Below, piece after piece: positions 7,352 through 17,796 of a DNA stretch of 64,000 nucleotides. Every line of letters starts with the position of its first letter. Position 1 is the stretch's first letter. The notes under the pieces are model-generated. The model ran no database searches, had not been told where the DNA came from, and saw only the letters and a list, made by a program, of their open reading frames with translations. The translations under genes were made by a program, and so were the position numbers. The stretch is from DAISJI01 sp964559835 (GTDB lineage: Bacteria > Acidobacteriota > Terriglobia > Terriglobales > Acidobacteriaceae): contig CAZLJE010000004.1 in the NCBI GenBank assembly GCA_964559835.1, positions 1 through 64,000 of the forward strand, read 5' to 3'.

Positions 7352-8341
7352 TCAATTTGCACCGGACTTAGCACCAGCCCCTGCCACATCCGCGAACAAG
7401 AACCGCGTGTCCACCTTCTCGTACTTCTTGCCCTCGATCTCGACGTACGGGTAGATGAAGTAGTTCAGCGGCTCGCCCGCCTGCTTCGGCGACAGGGTAA
7501 TGTCGCGCCCGACGGAGAACTGGACGCGGTTCACGTCGTGCGAACCGAAGAAGTAATCTTTTTTCTCCTGGTGCTTCCACGCTTCGGAGATATCAACCGG
7601 GATCCAGCCCTTGCCGGAGACGTAGAAGTCCGACCAGCAGTGGTATCCGGGAATCTCGCTTTCGTGTTTGTCATCGGGCAGCGGGAGGCCGATCTCGAAG
7701 CGCGTGGGAATCCCCTGCGAACGTGCCATGGAAGCGAACAGCGAGTGGAAGTCGCTGCAATTGCCGCGCTTGGCGTCGCACGCCCACAGGCTATCGCCAC
7801 GGCCCCAACCGGTACCGCTCTTGTCGTAACGCATGGTGCGGAACACGTAGTCGTAGATGGCACGCGCTTTCGCCAGCGGGTCCGACTTGCCCTGCGTCTC
7901 TTCCTCGGCGAGCTTCGCAGGCACGCCGGTGACCGGGACAAGCTGATCGGCACGGACGAAGCGCGCCAATTGCTTCTGCGGCGCGGCGTCGAGTTGCGCG
8001 GGCGAAGAGTCGTCGAAGCCACGTCGTTCGAAGCGGACCACGTCATACCGCGCTTCGAAAACATACTCCGGCTTGTCGGCGTGCTTCGTCTCGGCATAAA
8101 AGATGCGGTTCCCGTACTCGGCTTCGGCGGTGCGCTGGACAGGCAGGTCGCCCTTGACGTCGAGCAGCGTCACCTGCTGGAAACGGTCGCTGTGGGCCAT
8201 GGGAAACCAGACACGTACGGGCGCACCAGGTGCGACGTTCCGCACGGTGAACTTGTAAACGACGGTGAAATGCCGCTGCTGCTGGGCGGCGGCAAGCAAA
8301 CATGTCAGAAGGACGATGGCAGCGAGCGCGGGTCTGCGCAT
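7352..8341 (-). CDS. Exported transglutaminase-like domain protein
   Basis: A 329-residue protein with an N-terminal signal peptide (MRRPALAAIVLLTCLLAAAQ). An N-terminal beta-rich region is followed by a transglutaminase-like (papain-type fold) domain. The catalytic triad residues are visible as Cys in KRGNCSDFHSLF, His in GYHCWSDFYV and Asp in WIPVDISEA. The preceding DYVFRTMRYDKSG is typical of this superfamily. The C-terminal region has no assigned domain. Bacterial members are often peptidases or amidases of the envelope; the substrate here is unknown. The gene stands alone between two repeat- or terminator-rich gaps. Confidence 0.82.
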   Translation of the reverse strand: MRRPALAAIVLLTCLLAAAQQQRHFTVVYKFTVRNVAPGAPVRVWFPMAHSDRFQQVTLLDVKGDLPVQRTAEAEYGNRIFYAETKHADKPEYVFEARYDVVRFERRGFDDSSPAQLDAAPQKQLARFVRADQLVPVTGVPAKLAEEETQGKSDPLAKARAIYDYVFRTMRYDKSGTGWGRGDSLWACDAKRGNCSDFHSLFASMARSQGIPTRFEIGLPLPDDKHESEIPGYHCWSDFYVSGKGWIPVDISEAWKHQEKKDYFFGSHDVNRVQFSVGRDITLSPKQAGEPLNYFIYPYVEIEGKKYEKVDTRFLFADVAGAGAKSGAN

Positions 8342-8509
8342 AGACAGCTCCTCAGGTTGCGGACGGGCGGGACCGGAAACGAGGGCGTTGGCGTGCGATC
8401 AGGTAACCGCACCGCGATTAATGATTGCGGCGAATACGGTCGCGATTCAAAGTTTTCTTGCGCGCGGGTCGCGATCGCGAGCTTCTCCTGAGCAATCACC
8501 GCTGCAGCA

Positions 8510-8548
8510 AGGAAAAGAGAAACGGCGGCCGCAGTTGCGGCCGCCGTT
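8510..8548 (-). terminator. Terminator of the giant repeat protein gene
   Basis: AACGGCGGCCGC (8521-8532) and GCGGCCGCCGTT (8537-8548) form a perfect 12-bp stem with loop AGTT. Read on the minus strand it is followed by TCTCTTTTCC. It lies 33 bases past the stop of the 2878-residue gene. Confidence 0.75.
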
Positions 8549-8581
8549 GTCGTCCGGGGTACTGTTCTCTCCGCAGTCAGA

Positions 8582-11500
8582 TCATGGGGTACCCTTGCCC
8601 GTCAAGGCTATGGTTTGGACGCTGTTCGGCGCGCCATTGTTGTTGTCTGTGATTGTGATCGCGCCTGTCCGTGTCGCTACCACGGTCGGGTTGAATGTTA
8701 CCGAGATCGTGCAATTCGCCCCCGGGGCCAGGGAAGTACCGCAAGTGGTCGTCTGAGAATAATCTCCGCTGGCCGCGATGCTGTTTAACGTAAGCGTCCC
8801 GCCTCCTGCGTTGACCAGCATCACGGTTTGAGGTGAGCTCGATGTGCCGTTCTTCTGGTAGCCGAAATTCAGACTCACCTGGGACAGGCCCACGATCGGG
8901 TTCGAGCCGCCAGCGCCCGTTCCGAACAAGTCCACCTTCTGAGGCGGCGGGGCATCATCCTGGTCCATTCCCGCCGGAGCAGCATAGGTGAACGAGAGCG
9001 CCCCCGTCCTGGTGCCCAGGTCCGTCGGCGTAAAGGTTACGTTGAACGTGCAACTGGCTCCCGGCGCCAGCGTAAAGCTGCCAATGCTGCACGGCGCCGT
9101 TGCACCTGTTACGGCGAAGTCACCGCTGATGGCAACCGACGACGCATACAACGCCAACGTCAGATTGTTGTTGGTCACGGTAACAGCCATGGGGCTGCTC
9201 GACGCGCCTGCCGCTACTGGAGCAGCAAATACCACCGGACTGGGGGAGATGGTCACAGGCGTCACGGAAGGAATAACGCCTGCATCCTTAGTAAAGTCAC
9301 CCGTGAAGTCGTTCTTGTCATCCGCAGTCGCACCGAGGGTCATGTACTGCGTGTAGTTCTCCGGTGTGGCTGCTCGATCCGTATTCGACCAGAGAGAGGG
9401 CGACTTCCCGTCATCAACCGGTTTCACGCCCAGCTTCGTAAGGTCTGCGTTGAACGATGTGTAAACCGCCGCGCCCCATTCCCACTTCAGCTTGATGCCG
9501 GGCGTATCGGTGGAGTAAGAGGCAGACCAGGTTACGTTCTTGATCCCGCCGGGCAGGCCACCAGCCGGAACCAGGTACCCCATTCCGCTCGAGAAGATCT
9601 CACCGTCGACGTCGAAGTGCTGTTTTCCGCTCTTCTGGTCGTAGGCAGGCACCGTGGTGCGCCACAGGTTCTTGCTCGGGTCATAGGTAGTCGTCGCCTG
9701 AGTCGCCGCGGGATCGAATGTGATCAGCGCGTCGGGAACAGGAAGGGTTACCAGGCCGTTATTCCCGGTGAAGCTTACGCTCCCATTGGTGACGAAGACT
9801 TGAATCTTGGCTGAGCTCATGTTGAGTTCCCTGCCATCGTCGCCATTGGGACCCTTCACTGAGAAGACGCTGTTGAACCAGATCGTGTTGTTTGCAGCAA
9901 TACTCTGCTTGGTGAAATCGGCGCTGACTGCACTGAGAGCTGACCCGGTAAGGCCGATGTACTGCGAAACCGGCGCCACGCTCCCGCCGTCGTTATCGGT
10001 GAAAATGAGGGTGGCGCTTCGAATGCCGGTGTCGCGCGGGTTAAAGGTCAGGGTCACAGAGCAACTGCTTCCCTGGGCCAGAGTCTGACCGCAGGAATTT
10101 GAGGCGAGGTTAAAGTCGTCGGGGTTCGACCCGCCGATCTGGATATGGGAGATGTTCAGAGTCGCAGTGCCAATGTTGGTTAAAACGACCGGCATTGCCG
10201 CGCTCCTGGTGCCCACGTCCTGCCCAGGGAAGGTGATACTGCTCGGATCCAGACTGACGATAGGAGCTGCGGTCACCGTTTGCGTGATCGCGCTGCTTGC
10301 GCTCGCGGTGAAATTGCCATCGCCGTTGTAAGCAGCCGTGATCGAGTTCGCTCCCGGCGGCAGCACGAACGTGCTAAACACCGCAGTATTTCCGGACAGC
10401 GAGCCCGTGCCGATCGCAATCGCGCCATCGACGAAGGTCACAGTACCGGTTGGCGTACCCGAACTCCCTGGCGTCACATCCGTCACCGTTGCCGTGAACG
10501 AAACCAGGGCGCCATAGATGGTTGGCGTCTGCGACGTTACCACCGAAGTCGCGGTAGCAGCTTTATTGATCGTGAACTTGGCAGTGTTGTAAATGATGTT
10601 GTAGTTGCCGAGCACCGCCGCCGGACTCAGCGTTGCCGAGATCGTATACGGGCTACCCGCGACGGTTTCGCCGGCCGTGCGACTATACGTCGCTGTAACG
10701 GCGTCTGAGGCCACGAAGTTGGTCAGCGTCCCCGTGAGTGGCGGGTCGGCCGAGCCGTAGACCTTGGTGGCCGCATTCGGTGTCACCGAAGCGTCGCGTT
10801 GGATTATGGTCAGCGATCCGTTGCTCGGAGTGACACTGTAGTTCGGGTTCGATCCCAAAATCACCGTGATGGGGTAAGAGCCAACGCCGGAGAACTGCAC
10901 TGCTGTCGTCGACAAGGTGTAGTTCAGGGTATCGCCGTTCACGGTACCCGTGACCGTCGCCGTCAACGTCGGATTGACATCACCGTAGGTCTTACTCTTG
11001 GCATCGGCCGTGACAGTTGCCGGGCGCTGGTTTACTGTCAGCGCGCCATTCGCCGGAGTGATGCTGTAGTTCGGGTTCGAGCCCAGGGTCACAGTGATCG
11101 GGTAGGAGCCCACGCTGGAGAACTGCACTGCGGTCGTCGCCAGCGTGTAGCTCAGCGTGTCGCCGTTTACCGTACCCGTGACAGTCGCCGTCAATGCCGG
11201 GTTGACGTCACCATAGTTCTTGCTCTGGGGATCCGCCGTCACGGTTGCCGGGCGCTGGTTGACGGTTAGCGTGCCATTCGCCGGAGTGATGATGTAGTTC
11301 GGGTTCGAGCCCAGGCTCACCGTGATCGGGTAGGAGCCCACGTTGGAGAACTGCACTGCGGTCGTCGACAGGGTGTAGCTCAGCGTATCGCCGTTCACCG
11401 CCCCCGCAACCGTTGCCGTCAACGTGGGGTTGACGTCACCGTAGTTCTTGTTCTGGGGATCCGCCGTCACGGTTGCCGGACGTTGGTTGACCGTCAGCGT

Positions 11501-14500
11501 GCCGTTGGTCGGAGTGATGCTGTAGTTCGGGTTCGAGCCCAGGCTCACCGTGATCGGGTACGGACCCACGCTGGAGAACTGCACCGCCGTCGTCGACAGG
11601 GTGTAGTTCAGCGTGTCGCCGTTGACCATGCCCGTGACCGTCGCCGTCAATGCCGGGTTGAGGTCACCGTAGTTCTTGCTCTGGGGATCCGCCGTGACGG
11701 TTGCCGGGCGCTGGTTTACCGTCAGCGTCCCGTTGGTCGGGGTGATGCTGTAGTTCGGATTCGATCCCAGAGTGACCGTGATCGGGTACGAGCCCACGTT
11801 GGAGAACTGCACCGCCGTCGTCGACAGGGTGTAGTTCAGCGTGTCACCGTTGACCGTGCCCGTGACCGTCGCCGTCAACGTGGGGTTGAGGTCACCATAG
11901 TTCTTGCTTTGGGGATCCGCCGTCACGGTTGCCGGACGTTGGTTGACCGTCAGCGTGCCGTTGGTCGGGGTGATGCTGTAGTTCGGGTTCGATCCCAGCG
12001 TCACAGAAATCGGGTAGGAGCCCACGTTGGAGAACTGCACTGCCGTCGTTGCCAGCGTGTAGTTCAGCGTGTCGCCGTTTACCGTACCCGTGACAGTCGC
12101 CGTCAATGCCGGGTTGACGTCACCATAGTTCTTGCTCTTCGCATCCGCGGCGACGGTTGCCGGGCGCTGGTTGACCGTCAGCATCCCGTTGGTCGGGGTG
12201 ATGCTGTAGTTCGGGTTCGATCCCAGCGTCACAGTAATCGAGTAGGAGCCCACGCCGGAGAACTGCACTGCTGTCGTCGACAAGGTGTAGTTCAGGGTAT
12301 CGCCGTTCACGGTACCCGTGACCGTCGCCGTCAACGTCGGATTGACATCACCGTAGGTCTTACTCTTGGCATCGGCCGTGACAGTTGCCGGGCGCTGGTT
12401 TACTGTCAGCGCGCCATTCGCCGGAGTGATGCTGTAGTTCGGGTTCGATCCCAGACTCACCGTGATCGGGTAGGACCCGACGCTGGAGAACTGCACTGCG
12501 GTCGTCGCCAGCGTGTAGCTCAGCATTTCGCCATTCACCGTGCCCGCAACCGTCGCCGTCAACGTCGGGTTAACGTCACCGTAGTTCTTGCTCTGGGGAT
12601 CCGCCGTGACGGTTGCCGGGCGCTGGTTTACCGTCAGCGTGCCATTCGCCGACGTGATGCTGTAGTTCGGGTTCGAGCCCAGGCTCACCGTGATCGGGTA
12701 GGAGCCCACGTTGGAGAACTGCACTGCGGTCGTCGACAGGGTGTAGTTCAGCGTGTCACCGTTCACCGTGCCGCTGACGGTAGCAGTCAATGCCGGGTTG
12801 ACGTCACCATAGTTCTTGGTCTTGCCATCGGCCGTGATCGTTGCCGGACGCTGGTTGATGGTCAACTGCCCAGCGATGAAGTTTCCCGCCGGGAAATCAT
12901 AGTTCCCTGCTGCAAGGCTGCCCTGCGTACAAGTGATCGGATACGGGCTACCCGCGACGGAACTGGTCGCAACCGCCGATGTCGTACAGGACGCTGAACC
13001 CGTCACACCGCTGGTCGCCAGGGTCTCACTATTTGCGAAACCAGTTAGGGTCGAGGTGAGAGTCGGATTCGCATCACCGTAAATGCGGGCCTGCGGATCC
13101 GCAGTGACCGTCAGGAGCGCCTTCGTGATGGTCAACTGGCCGTTAACAAAATTCGCCGCCGGGAAATCGTAGTTGAATGCGCTCAGCGTGCCCGCATCGA
13201 CTACCGTAATCGCGTACGGGCTGCCCGCCACCGAGCTGCTGGGCGTGGCTGTCGTGCTCAGGTTCGCCGACCCGGTCACGCCTGCCGTCGCCGTCGTTTC
13301 GCTGTTCTTGAAGCCGCTCAGCGTCGCCGTGAGCGCCGGGTTCGCGTCGCCGTAGCCGCGGCTCTTGTTGTCAGCCGTCACCGTCAGGTGCGCCTTGGTG
13401 ATGGTCAACTGCCCGTTCACAAAGTTTGCCGCCGGGAAGTCGTAGTTGGCTGCGCTCAAAGTACCTGCATCGACCACCGTGATCGCGTACGGGCTGCCCG
13501 CCACACTGCTGGTGGCAGTGGCTGCCGTACTCAGGTTCGCCGAGCCGGTCACGCCTGCCGACGTCACGTTCTCACCGTTCTTCAAGCCGGTTAGTGATGC
13601 CGTGAGCGCCGGATTCGCATCACCATAGCCGCGGCTCTTGTCGTCAGCCGATACGGTCAGGTGCGCCTTCGTGATGGTCAGATTTCCTGGGTTGAAAGTT
13701 GTGAAGTCGTAATTGCCCGCTGCAAGGGTGCCCTGGGTGCAAGTAATCGGATACGGACCACCCGTAACCGAGCTCGTTGCTACTGCCGTAGTCGTGCAGG
13801 ACGCCGAACCCGTCACACCGCTGGTCGCCAGCGTCTCACCATTTGCGAAGCCACTTATGGTCGAGGTCAGAGTCGGATTCGCGTCGCCGTACTGGCGAGA
13901 CTGTGGGTCCGCCGTCACCGTCAGGTGCGCCTTGGTGATTGTCAACGCAGTGGCGTTGCCGGCCGCCTGAACGAAGGTGTAGTTGCCGTTGTTGGCCGTG
14001 AGTCCCGATCCGTTGACGGCATAGCTGCCGACGTTGCTGGTGGCCGTTGCCGAGCTGGAGAACGCCAGCGTGCCCGTGGTGGCGTTGGCTAGCGTGTCGC
14101 CGGTGACGAAGCCCGTCACACTCCCGGTAAACGCCGGGTCGGCCGCTCCGTACGCCCGGGTTTTGGCATCCGCCACATACGTCAGCGTGGCTGGGGTGAT
14201 GTTAGCAGTAAGGCCGGTCGGTTGTGTCAACGTGTAATTGCCGGAGTCCGGTCCATTAATGCTGAACCCACTGGCGCTAACCGATTTGTTATTAGCCACG
14301 TTCTTGTCGGCGAACGTGCCGGCGGCGCCACTCGTCTGCAGGTTCACGTGGTCGCCTCCCACCACTCCCACCAGCGCAGCGCCGCCGGTGTTAAGCGTGC
14401 CCGCCGTGGTTCCGTCATAGGTCTTGTTATTCGCCGTGACACCCGAAACGGTGAGCGTCGCCTTCGTGATGTTGGCCGTGCCAGTCGCGGTCGTCGGGGA

Positions 14501-17218
14501 AAGCGTGTAGTTCCCTGCGGCTGCACCGTTGATGCCAAGACCTGTCGCCGAAACCGTCAGGTTGCTGCCGACCGTCACTTGAGAGAAGGTCGCCGATCCG
14601 CCCGTACAGCTCACGTTGCCGGCGTCTCCGGCAAGCACGCCGTTCAGCGAGCAGGAGAACGTCGCCGAGTTCGTCCCGTCGTAAATTTTGTCGTTGGCGG
14701 TGATGCTGGCCGTTATGACCTTCTTGTTCACAACCTGGCTAAAGGCGCTCGACGCGGCACTGGCATTAAAGTTGGCGTCGCCGTTGTATTTGGCGGTGAT
14801 CGAGTGGGGCGAGCTGACGGCGTTCATGGCGGACGTGCTGAAGGTCGCGGTCGTCCCACTCAGTGTGCCGCTGCCGATGTTCGTGGCGCCATCGAAGAAG
14901 TCGACCGTTCCTGTTGGCGTGCCGGACCCAGGCACAGAGACGCTCACTGTGGCAGTGAATGTTACGGAACTGCCATAGGTGATGGCGCCGGGCGAGGAGA
15001 CGGAGACGGTTGTGCCTGCCGGCGTGATGTTGAAGGTGCTGCTTATCGCGCTGGTCAGCGAGCCACTGCTGGCTTGCAACGTGTAGCCATTCGCGACCTT
15101 GTTCACAGACAGATTGGCGAAAGTGGCAATGCCGCTCGAAGCGTTAACAGTTGTCGTACCGCTGAGGGTCGCAGAGCCAGGATTGTTAGCGATTGTCATT
15201 GTGACGGGAGCTGAGCTTCCGGTCACGACGTTGTTGTTTGCGTCCAGCACCTGGACCGTTACCGAGCCAAGGCTCTGGCCGGTGACCGCGTTGCTGGGAG
15301 GCTGTGTCCCGAAGGCAAGGTGAGTTGCCGGCCCTGGAGCGACTGTAAATGCGGGTTGGCTCGCAGCGGGCGGCCCCAGATTCTTTAGCGTTCCGCCGCT
15401 ATTCTTGGATTGAGCGGTGAACCCCGTTCCCAGAGATGTTCCTCCGCTAGTGCCGTTGAAGGCGCCAGCAGTAGTTGGCATTGTGACCTTAGCTCCGCCA
15501 CCTGCGTAGGTCAGAGTGAATCCGGTGCAGCTCGCGGTAATGTTGACGGCGATTTGCCATGGTCCGCTGCCTGAAATTCCAAGCGTGGCAGTACACCCGC
15601 CACTACCGCCAAAGCTCACAAATCCAGGGTTAGAGGAAGCCGAGGTTTGAGGGGCGGTAAAGCCGGCGGGAATCTGCTGGACGATCTGGGCTCCTGAGTT
15701 AAAGGTCTTGGAGCTGCTAAACGTGAAGGTCAGCGTATTTCCCGTACTGGCAGCAAGAGCGGTCGCCGGACTCAAAACCATCGAGCCGTCGCCATCATTT
15801 GCGTTAGCGTCAGTGAACGCCGTTCGCGCTTGCAGAGCGGAACTAGACCCAACCGCGGTCAGTGTGAACTTGACGTCAAGATCGTGTACGTCCGTCACGA
15901 AGCTGGTGTCGGAAATATTGCCCGACTGGTCAGCTACCACAGTGTACGGCCCATGGGCATCGATCAGCGGCGATTCGACCATGCTTAGCGTTACTGTCTC
16001 GCCCGGCTGCCAGCCTGTGCCGGTAATGTGAACGGTCGTGCCCGGCGGATAGTCCAAGGCATCCGTTTTCACCGTCGTGAACCTGTACCACTCGCTGCTC
16101 GCCTGGACGTTGCCGCCGGCGTCGGTGCCGCCGGCGACGTTCAACAGGCCTTCGGAGAATGCAGCGCCCGCGGCGTGCGCGCGCGCGCTGTTCATCGGAC
16201 CTGTGGCGCTGAACTGCTTCAACCACGGGGTGTACATCTCGACCGACGCAACGGCTACGCCGTTGGAATTCCCGCCAACAAATACCACGTTGTTGTTATT
16301 CGGAAGTAAGAGCGCGACATGACCGGAGCGGGGCGTTGCCAGGGAGACGGGGAGGGCTGTGATCGAATTGGCTGCAGGATCGAAGATTTCGGCCGAGGCC
16401 AGGTCCACCATGCCGGCTGCTGGATCGGCAGCGATGGCGGAGCCGGCGGCGATGAGGACTGTACCGTCGAGCAATGTGGTGGCGCTGTGGCGGGTGCGTG
16501 CCGTGTTCAGCGCTGGCCCGGCGCTCACGCCGCTACCCATCGTATAGATCTCTGTTGAGCCGAGGATGGCCGGATTGCCGCCGCTATCAAGGCCGGAACC
16601 GCCGCTGATGAGCACGCGCCCGTCGTTCAGGACAGCGGCCGCATGGTCTTTACGCGCCTGCTGCAAAGTGCCGGCAAAGGTAAAGGAGTTCGCCGCTTCG
16701 TCGAAGAGCTCGATGCTGGACAGCGGGCCGGTGGAGTTTTCGCCGCCGACGATCGCGACGGTGTAGTCGGGCAGCACCGACATGGTATGGCCGGCGCGCG
16801 CGTCGGCCATGGATGCGGCAACCGTTGTCCAGGCGCCGCTGAGCGGGTCGAGAAGTTCCGCGTTGTTGGTAAAGCCGCCGCCGCTGGTCTGGCCACCGGC
16901 GACGAGGACATCCCCGTCGGGCAGCAAAATGGCCGCATGACGAGTGCGGCCGATGCTCATGGAACCCGCGCTGGAAAAAGAGCCGTCTGGGTTCAGGTAT
17001 TCAGCGCTCGCCAGCGGCGCGCCGTTCGTGTCTGTACCGCCAACGACCAGGATGCGGCCGTCGGGTAGGGCGGTCGCGGTCGCGCCACTCCGGGCTGCGC
17101 CGAGGCTAGACCCGGCGCTCCACTTGCCCGTAAGCACTTCTGGAATAGAACCTCTTGTAGCCAGGACGACGGCAAACACACCGGCACACACCACAGCGAG
17201 ACGCGCTATGCGGTTCAT
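8582..17218 (-). CDS. Giant secreted kelch / YDG / MBG / ASH repeat protein
   Basis: 2878 residues with a signal peptide (MNRIARLAVVCAGVFAVVLA). In order: about six kelch-like repeats (about 30-385; RILVVGG, DVLVAGG, VAIVGG, RVLISGG); an Ig-like region; a Big_3-type Ig domain (GTPTGTVDFFDG); YDG-type domains (NDKIYDGTNSA, NNKTYDGTTAG); diverged MBG domains (YGDANPALTA); nine nearly identical 76-residue MBG repeats at 1455-2138; a further Ig domain; and three ASH-like modules (SITFPGQDVGTRS, VVFAAPVAAGASS, SLNFGYQKNGTSS). The protein is almost free of charged catalytic motifs and looks like an extended adhesin or matrix protein. No LPXTG, PEP-CTERM or Por sorting tail is seen. GAGGAAG precedes the ATG. 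The carried-through reading frame of the repeats shows it is intact. Confidence 0.9.
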   Translation of the reverse strand: MNRIARLAVVCAGVFAVVLATRGSIPEVLTGKWSAGSSLGAARSGATATALPDGRILVVGGTDTNGAPLASAEYLNPDGSFSSAGSMSIGRTRHAAILLPDGDVLVAGGQTSGGGFTNNAELLDPLSGAWTTVAASMADARAGHTMSVLPDYTVAIVGGENSTGPLSSIELFDEAANSFTFAGTLQQARKDHAAAVLNDGRVLISGGSGLDSGGNPAILGSTEIYTMGSGVSAGPALNTARTRHSATTLLDGTVLIAAGSAIAADPAAGMVDLASAEIFDPAANSITALPVSLATPRSGHVALLLPNNNNVVFVGGNSNGVAVASVEMYTPWLKQFSATGPMNSARAHAAGAAFSEGLLNVAGGTDAGGNVQASSEWYRFTTVKTDALDYPPGTTVHITGTGWQPGETVTLSMVESPLIDAHGPYTVVADQSGNISDTSFVTDVHDLDVKFTLTAVGSSSALQARTAFTDANANDGDGSMVLSPATALAASTGNTLTFTFSSSKTFNSGAQIVQQIPAGFTAPQTSASSNPGFVSFGGSGGCTATLGISGSGPWQIAVNITASCTGFTLTYAGGGAKVTMPTTAGAFNGTSGGTSLGTGFTAQSKNSGGTLKNLGPPAASQPAFTVAPGPATHLAFGTQPPSNAVTGQSLGSVTVQVLDANNNVVTGSSAPVTMTIANNPGSATLSGTTTVNASSGIATFANLSVNKVANGYTLQASSGSLTSAISSTFNITPAGTTVSVSSPGAITYGSSVTFTATVSVSVPGSGTPTGTVDFFDGATNIGSGTLSGTTATFSTSAMNAVSSPHSITAKYNGDANFNASAASSAFSQVVNKKVITASITANDKIYDGTNSATFSCSLNGVLAGDAGNVSCTGGSATFSQVTVGSNLTVSATGLGINGAAAGNYTLSPTTATGTANITKATLTVSGVTANNKTYDGTTAGTLNTGGAALVGVVGGDHVNLQTSGAAGTFADKNVANNKSVSASGFSINGPDSGNYTLTQPTGLTANITPATLTYVADAKTRAYGAADPAFTGSVTGFVTGDTLANATTGTLAFSSSATATSNVGSYAVNGSGLTANNGNYTFVQAAGNATALTITKAHLTVTADPQSRQYGDANPTLTSTISGFANGETLATSGVTGSASCTTTAVATSSVTGGPYPITCTQGTLAAGNYDFTTFNPGNLTITKAHLTVSADDKSRGYGDANPALTASLTGLKNGENVTSAGVTGSANLSTAATATSSVAGSPYAITVVDAGTLSAANYDFPAANFVNGQLTITKAHLTVTADNKSRGYGDANPALTATLSGFKNSETTATAGVTGSANLSTTATPSSSVAGSPYAITVVDAGTLSAFNYDFPAANFVNGQLTITKALLTVTADPQARIYGDANPTLTSTLTGFANSETLATSGVTGSASCTTSAVATSSVAGSPYPITCTQGSLAAGNYDFPAGNFIAGQLTINQRPATITADGKTKNYGDVNPALTATVSGTVNGDTLNYTLSTTAVQFSNVGSYPITVSLGSNPNYSITSANGTLTVNQRPATVTADPQSKNYGDVNPTLTATVAGTVNGEMLSYTLATTAVQFSSVGSYPITVSLGSNPNYSITPANGALTVNQRPATVTADAKSKTYGDVNPTLTATVTGTVNGDTLNYTLSTTAVQFSGVGSYSITVTLGSNPNYSITPTNGMLTVNQRPATVAADAKSKNYGDVNPALTATVTGTVNGDTLNYTLATTAVQFSNVGSYPISVTLGSNPNYSITPTNGTLTVNQRPATVTADPQSKNYGDLNPTLTATVTGTVNGDTLNYTLSTTAVQFSNVGSYPITVTLGSNPNYSITPTNGTLTVNQRPATVTADPQSKNYGDLNPALTATVTGMVNGDTLNYTLSTTAVQFSSVGPYPITVSLGSNPNYSITPTNGTLTVNQRPATVTADPQNKNYGDVNPTLTATVAGAVNGDTLSYTLSTTAVQFSNVGSYPITVSLGSNPNYIITPANGTLTVNQRPATVTADPQSKNYGDVNPALTATVTGTVNGDTLSYTLATTAVQFSSVGSYPITVTLGSNPNYSITPANGALTVNQRPATVTADAKSKTYGDVNPTLTATVTGTVNGDTLNYTLSTTAVQFSGVGSYPITVILGSNPNYSVTPSNGSLTIIQRDASVTPNAATKVYGSADPPLTGTLTNFVASDAVTATYSRTAGETVAGSPYTISATLSPAAVLGNYNIIYNTAKFTINKAATATSVVTSQTPTIYGALVSFTATVTDVTPGSSGTPTGTVTFVDGAIAIGTGSLSGNTAVFSTFVLPPGANSITAAYNGDGNFTASASSAITQTVTAAPIVSLDPSSITFPGQDVGTRSAAMPVVLTNIGTATLNISHIQIGGSNPDDFNLASNSCGQTLAQGSSCSVTLTFNPRDTGIRSATLIFTDNDGGSVAPVSQYIGLTGSALSAVSADFTKQSIAANNTIWFNSVFSVKGPNGDDGRELNMSSAKIQVFVTNGSVSFTGNNGLVTLPVPDALITFDPAATQATTTYDPSKNLWRTTVPAYDQKSGKQHFDVDGEIFSSGMGYLVPAGGLPGGIKNVTWSASYSTDTPGIKLKWEWGAAVYTSFNADLTKLGVKPVDDGKSPSLWSNTDRAATPENYTQYMTLGATADDKNDFTGDFTKDAGVIPSVTPVTISPSPVVFAAPVAAGASSSPMAVTVTNNNLTLALYASSVAISGDFAVTGATAPCSIGSFTLAPGASCTFNVTFTPTDLGTRTGALSFTYAAPAGMDQDDAPPPQKVDLFGTGAGGSNPIVGLSQVSLNFGYQKNGTSSSPQTVMLVNAGGGTLTLNSIAASGDYSQTTTCGTSLAPGANCTISVTFNPTVVATRTGAITITDNNNGAPNSVQTIALTGKGTP
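10805..12856 (-). repeat. Nine tandem 228-bp repeats encoding MBG domains
   Basis: 2052 bases, exactly nine units of 228 bp (76 codons), each opening NQRPATVTAD and containing KNYGDVNP and GSNPNYSITP. Units differ by only a few residues. Units 2-3 and 8-9 match most closely: 10884-11080 and 12252-12448 are identical over 197 bases at an offset of 1368 bp (six units), which points to recent block duplication or gene conversion. Confidence 0.93.
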
Positions 17219-17796
17219 AGGACTTCCTCGTTCTAAGTTCGTGTCGGGGATTGCCGAGGGGGATCCTGCTCGCGCAGGGGTGGCACTCCGCTGCGACCTA
17301 GTACAGGCCTACCTTGGGTGTGGCCTACCGGGGATGGGACCTATTGTCGGATATGGAGCGAGATGCACGTGAAGTACCGAACAGTACTAAGGTCGACCAA
17401 GAAGATTTAAACATATTTTCAATAGCTTGACTTGATACTACGAAAACCAAAACCACTTTCGTGGTACGCGCATAAAACACATAAATCCCGGAGCAGTGGA
17501 ACGGAAGTTCCACATTCAGAACGGGTTTCGGCGAAAGCGAGGCCTGGGTTCGCCTTCTCAACCGCTTGGCTTCGGTGATGGACTGCCCAGCAGGTCAGAA
17601 TTTGACCCAAGTCGCAAAATCGCCTGCGCGCACGGGCCTTGCAAGCTACTGATCTGCAGATGATTACTTGCACGCACCTCATGCCGCTGCTGCGGCGTAG
17701 TTCAAAACTTCAGTAACGGTACTGAAGACATCTGTTCCTCCGGGTAGGGGAAGAGTAGGTTGGCACCTAGGTGGAAGGGAAACTAGGGGAGCTGAA
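17219..17796. other. 578-base gene-free stretch, divergent promoter region
   Basis: Lies between two divergently read genes: the giant gene (minus) and a small membrane protein (plus). It includes an AT-rich core around 17395-17480 unlike the GC-rich surroundings. An 8-bp hairpin CTTCAGTA-ACGG-TACTGAAG lies at 17708-17727, possibly an operator or leader structure. Short open frames on the minus strand look non-coding. I looked for a cyclic-di-GMP riboswitch and did not find one. Confidence 0.4.

Noticed and set aside
11483..12997. 504-codon Arg-rich frame on the plus strand
   Set aside because: It is the antisense of the MBG repeat array; its periodic Arg/Val content is just the complement of the 228-bp repeats.
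17219..17350. Cyclic-di-GMP riboswitch before the giant gene
   Set aside because: GC-rich hairpin pieces are present but the conserved GEMM positions could not be matched on either strand.
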